This document shows, piece after piece, positions 29,784 to 29,897 of a stretch of 29,897 bases of DNA. Source of the DNA: JANRLJ01 sp034437895 (lineage in GTDB: Bacteria; Chloroflexota; Anaerolineae; Aggregatilineales; Phototrophicaceae); the NCBI GenBank assembly GCA_034437895.1, contig DAOTTO010000331.1, forward strand, positions 1 to 29,897, read 5' to 3'. The position numbers and the translations under genes were made by a program. The notes under the pieces were generated by a model. That model was given only the letters and a program-made list of their open reading frames with translations. It did no database searches and was not told the DNA's origin. Every line of letters starts with the position of its first letter. The stretch's first letter is position 1.

Positions 29784-29897
29784 AGGACTTTCGCTTACCT
29801 CACCCCCCGGCCCCCTCTCCAATACTTGGAGAGGGGGAGAAAAACGCATCTTGAAGTCCCCTCTCCATGCAATGGGGAGGGGATTTAGGGGTGGGGT
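29784..29897. mobile_element. Palindromic MITE-like element, copy 2 (cut by window edge)
   Basis: The 114 visible bases match copy 1 (from 14223) at all but five positions. Two differences change TT to CC and make the first hairpin longer. The other three are the loop, TAC (29823-29825) instead of GTA, which is its exact reverse complement. The right end lies beyond the window. The left flank reads TGCAGGAC, suggesting the full end is CAGGACTTTCGCTTAC. Confidence 0.75.

Overview
The window reads like a chromosomal stretch from a Chloroflexota bacterium, probably Anaerolineae-like. This is inferred from the gene mix: a soluble-type bacterial P450, a Ser/Thr kinase with 2TM membrane modules, tandem DUF4058 genes, beta-helix and fibronectin-like secreted proteins. 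It also fits the moderate GC content and intergenic regions full of short periodic and palindromic repeats. No rRNA, tRNA, CRISPR array, phage gene or transposase was seen.

Layout. (1) 1-2113: a HEAT-repeat protein converges on a cytochrome P450. (2) 2114-5628: a leftward, tightly packed series, probably one or two operons. In transcription order it holds a ribbon-helix-helix regulator with a self-overlapping palindromic promoter, a membrane-anchored small protein, an acidic-tailed small protein, an ABC ATPase, HicB/HicA, a short pyrophosphatase-like protein, a 56-residue membrane protein with a TTG start, a dual-specificity-type phosphatase and a zinc-ribbon CPXCG protein. (3) 5736-8285: an 849-residue secreted/membrane protein of the kind often found with ABC exporters. 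(4) 8545-14009: two large rightward secreted proteins, an M23 peptidase and a right-handed beta-helix protein. Their N-terminal halves are unrelated, but they share the same four-module C-terminal half of about 437-439 residues. (5) 14010-17990: a 135-bp palindromic MITE-like element, then a Ser/Thr kinase with two 2TM modules, a detached third 2TM protein, a GAF protein and a mosaic repeat. (6) 17992-21468: leftward DUF1003 protein, a structured intergenic stretch, then an operon of phosphofructokinase, MaoC hydratase, 2Fe-2S ferredoxin and DUF3267 metalloprotease-like membrane protein. (7) 21553-26139: a prolyl-oligopeptidase-family peptidase, then a four-gene operon DUF427-psd-pssA-methyltransferase that looks like a phosphatidylserine to phosphatidylethanolamine (and possibly methylated lipid) pathway. 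(8) 26231-29186: an SbcD/Mre11-like nuclease translationally coupled to two DUF4058 paralogues. (9) 29251-29897: a rightward membrane protein followed by a second copy of the MITE-like element, cut by the window edge.

The most interesting points are the nuclease-DUF4058-DUF4058 operon, the two MITE copies whose hairpin loop is exactly inverted, the domain-swapped secreted pair, the kinase with its detached 2TM partner, and the lipid operon. Several gene starts were moved from the longest open frame to starts supported by a Shine-Dalgarno site or by gene overlap; the reasons are given in each entry. All functional statements come from reading motifs by eye, without database searches.
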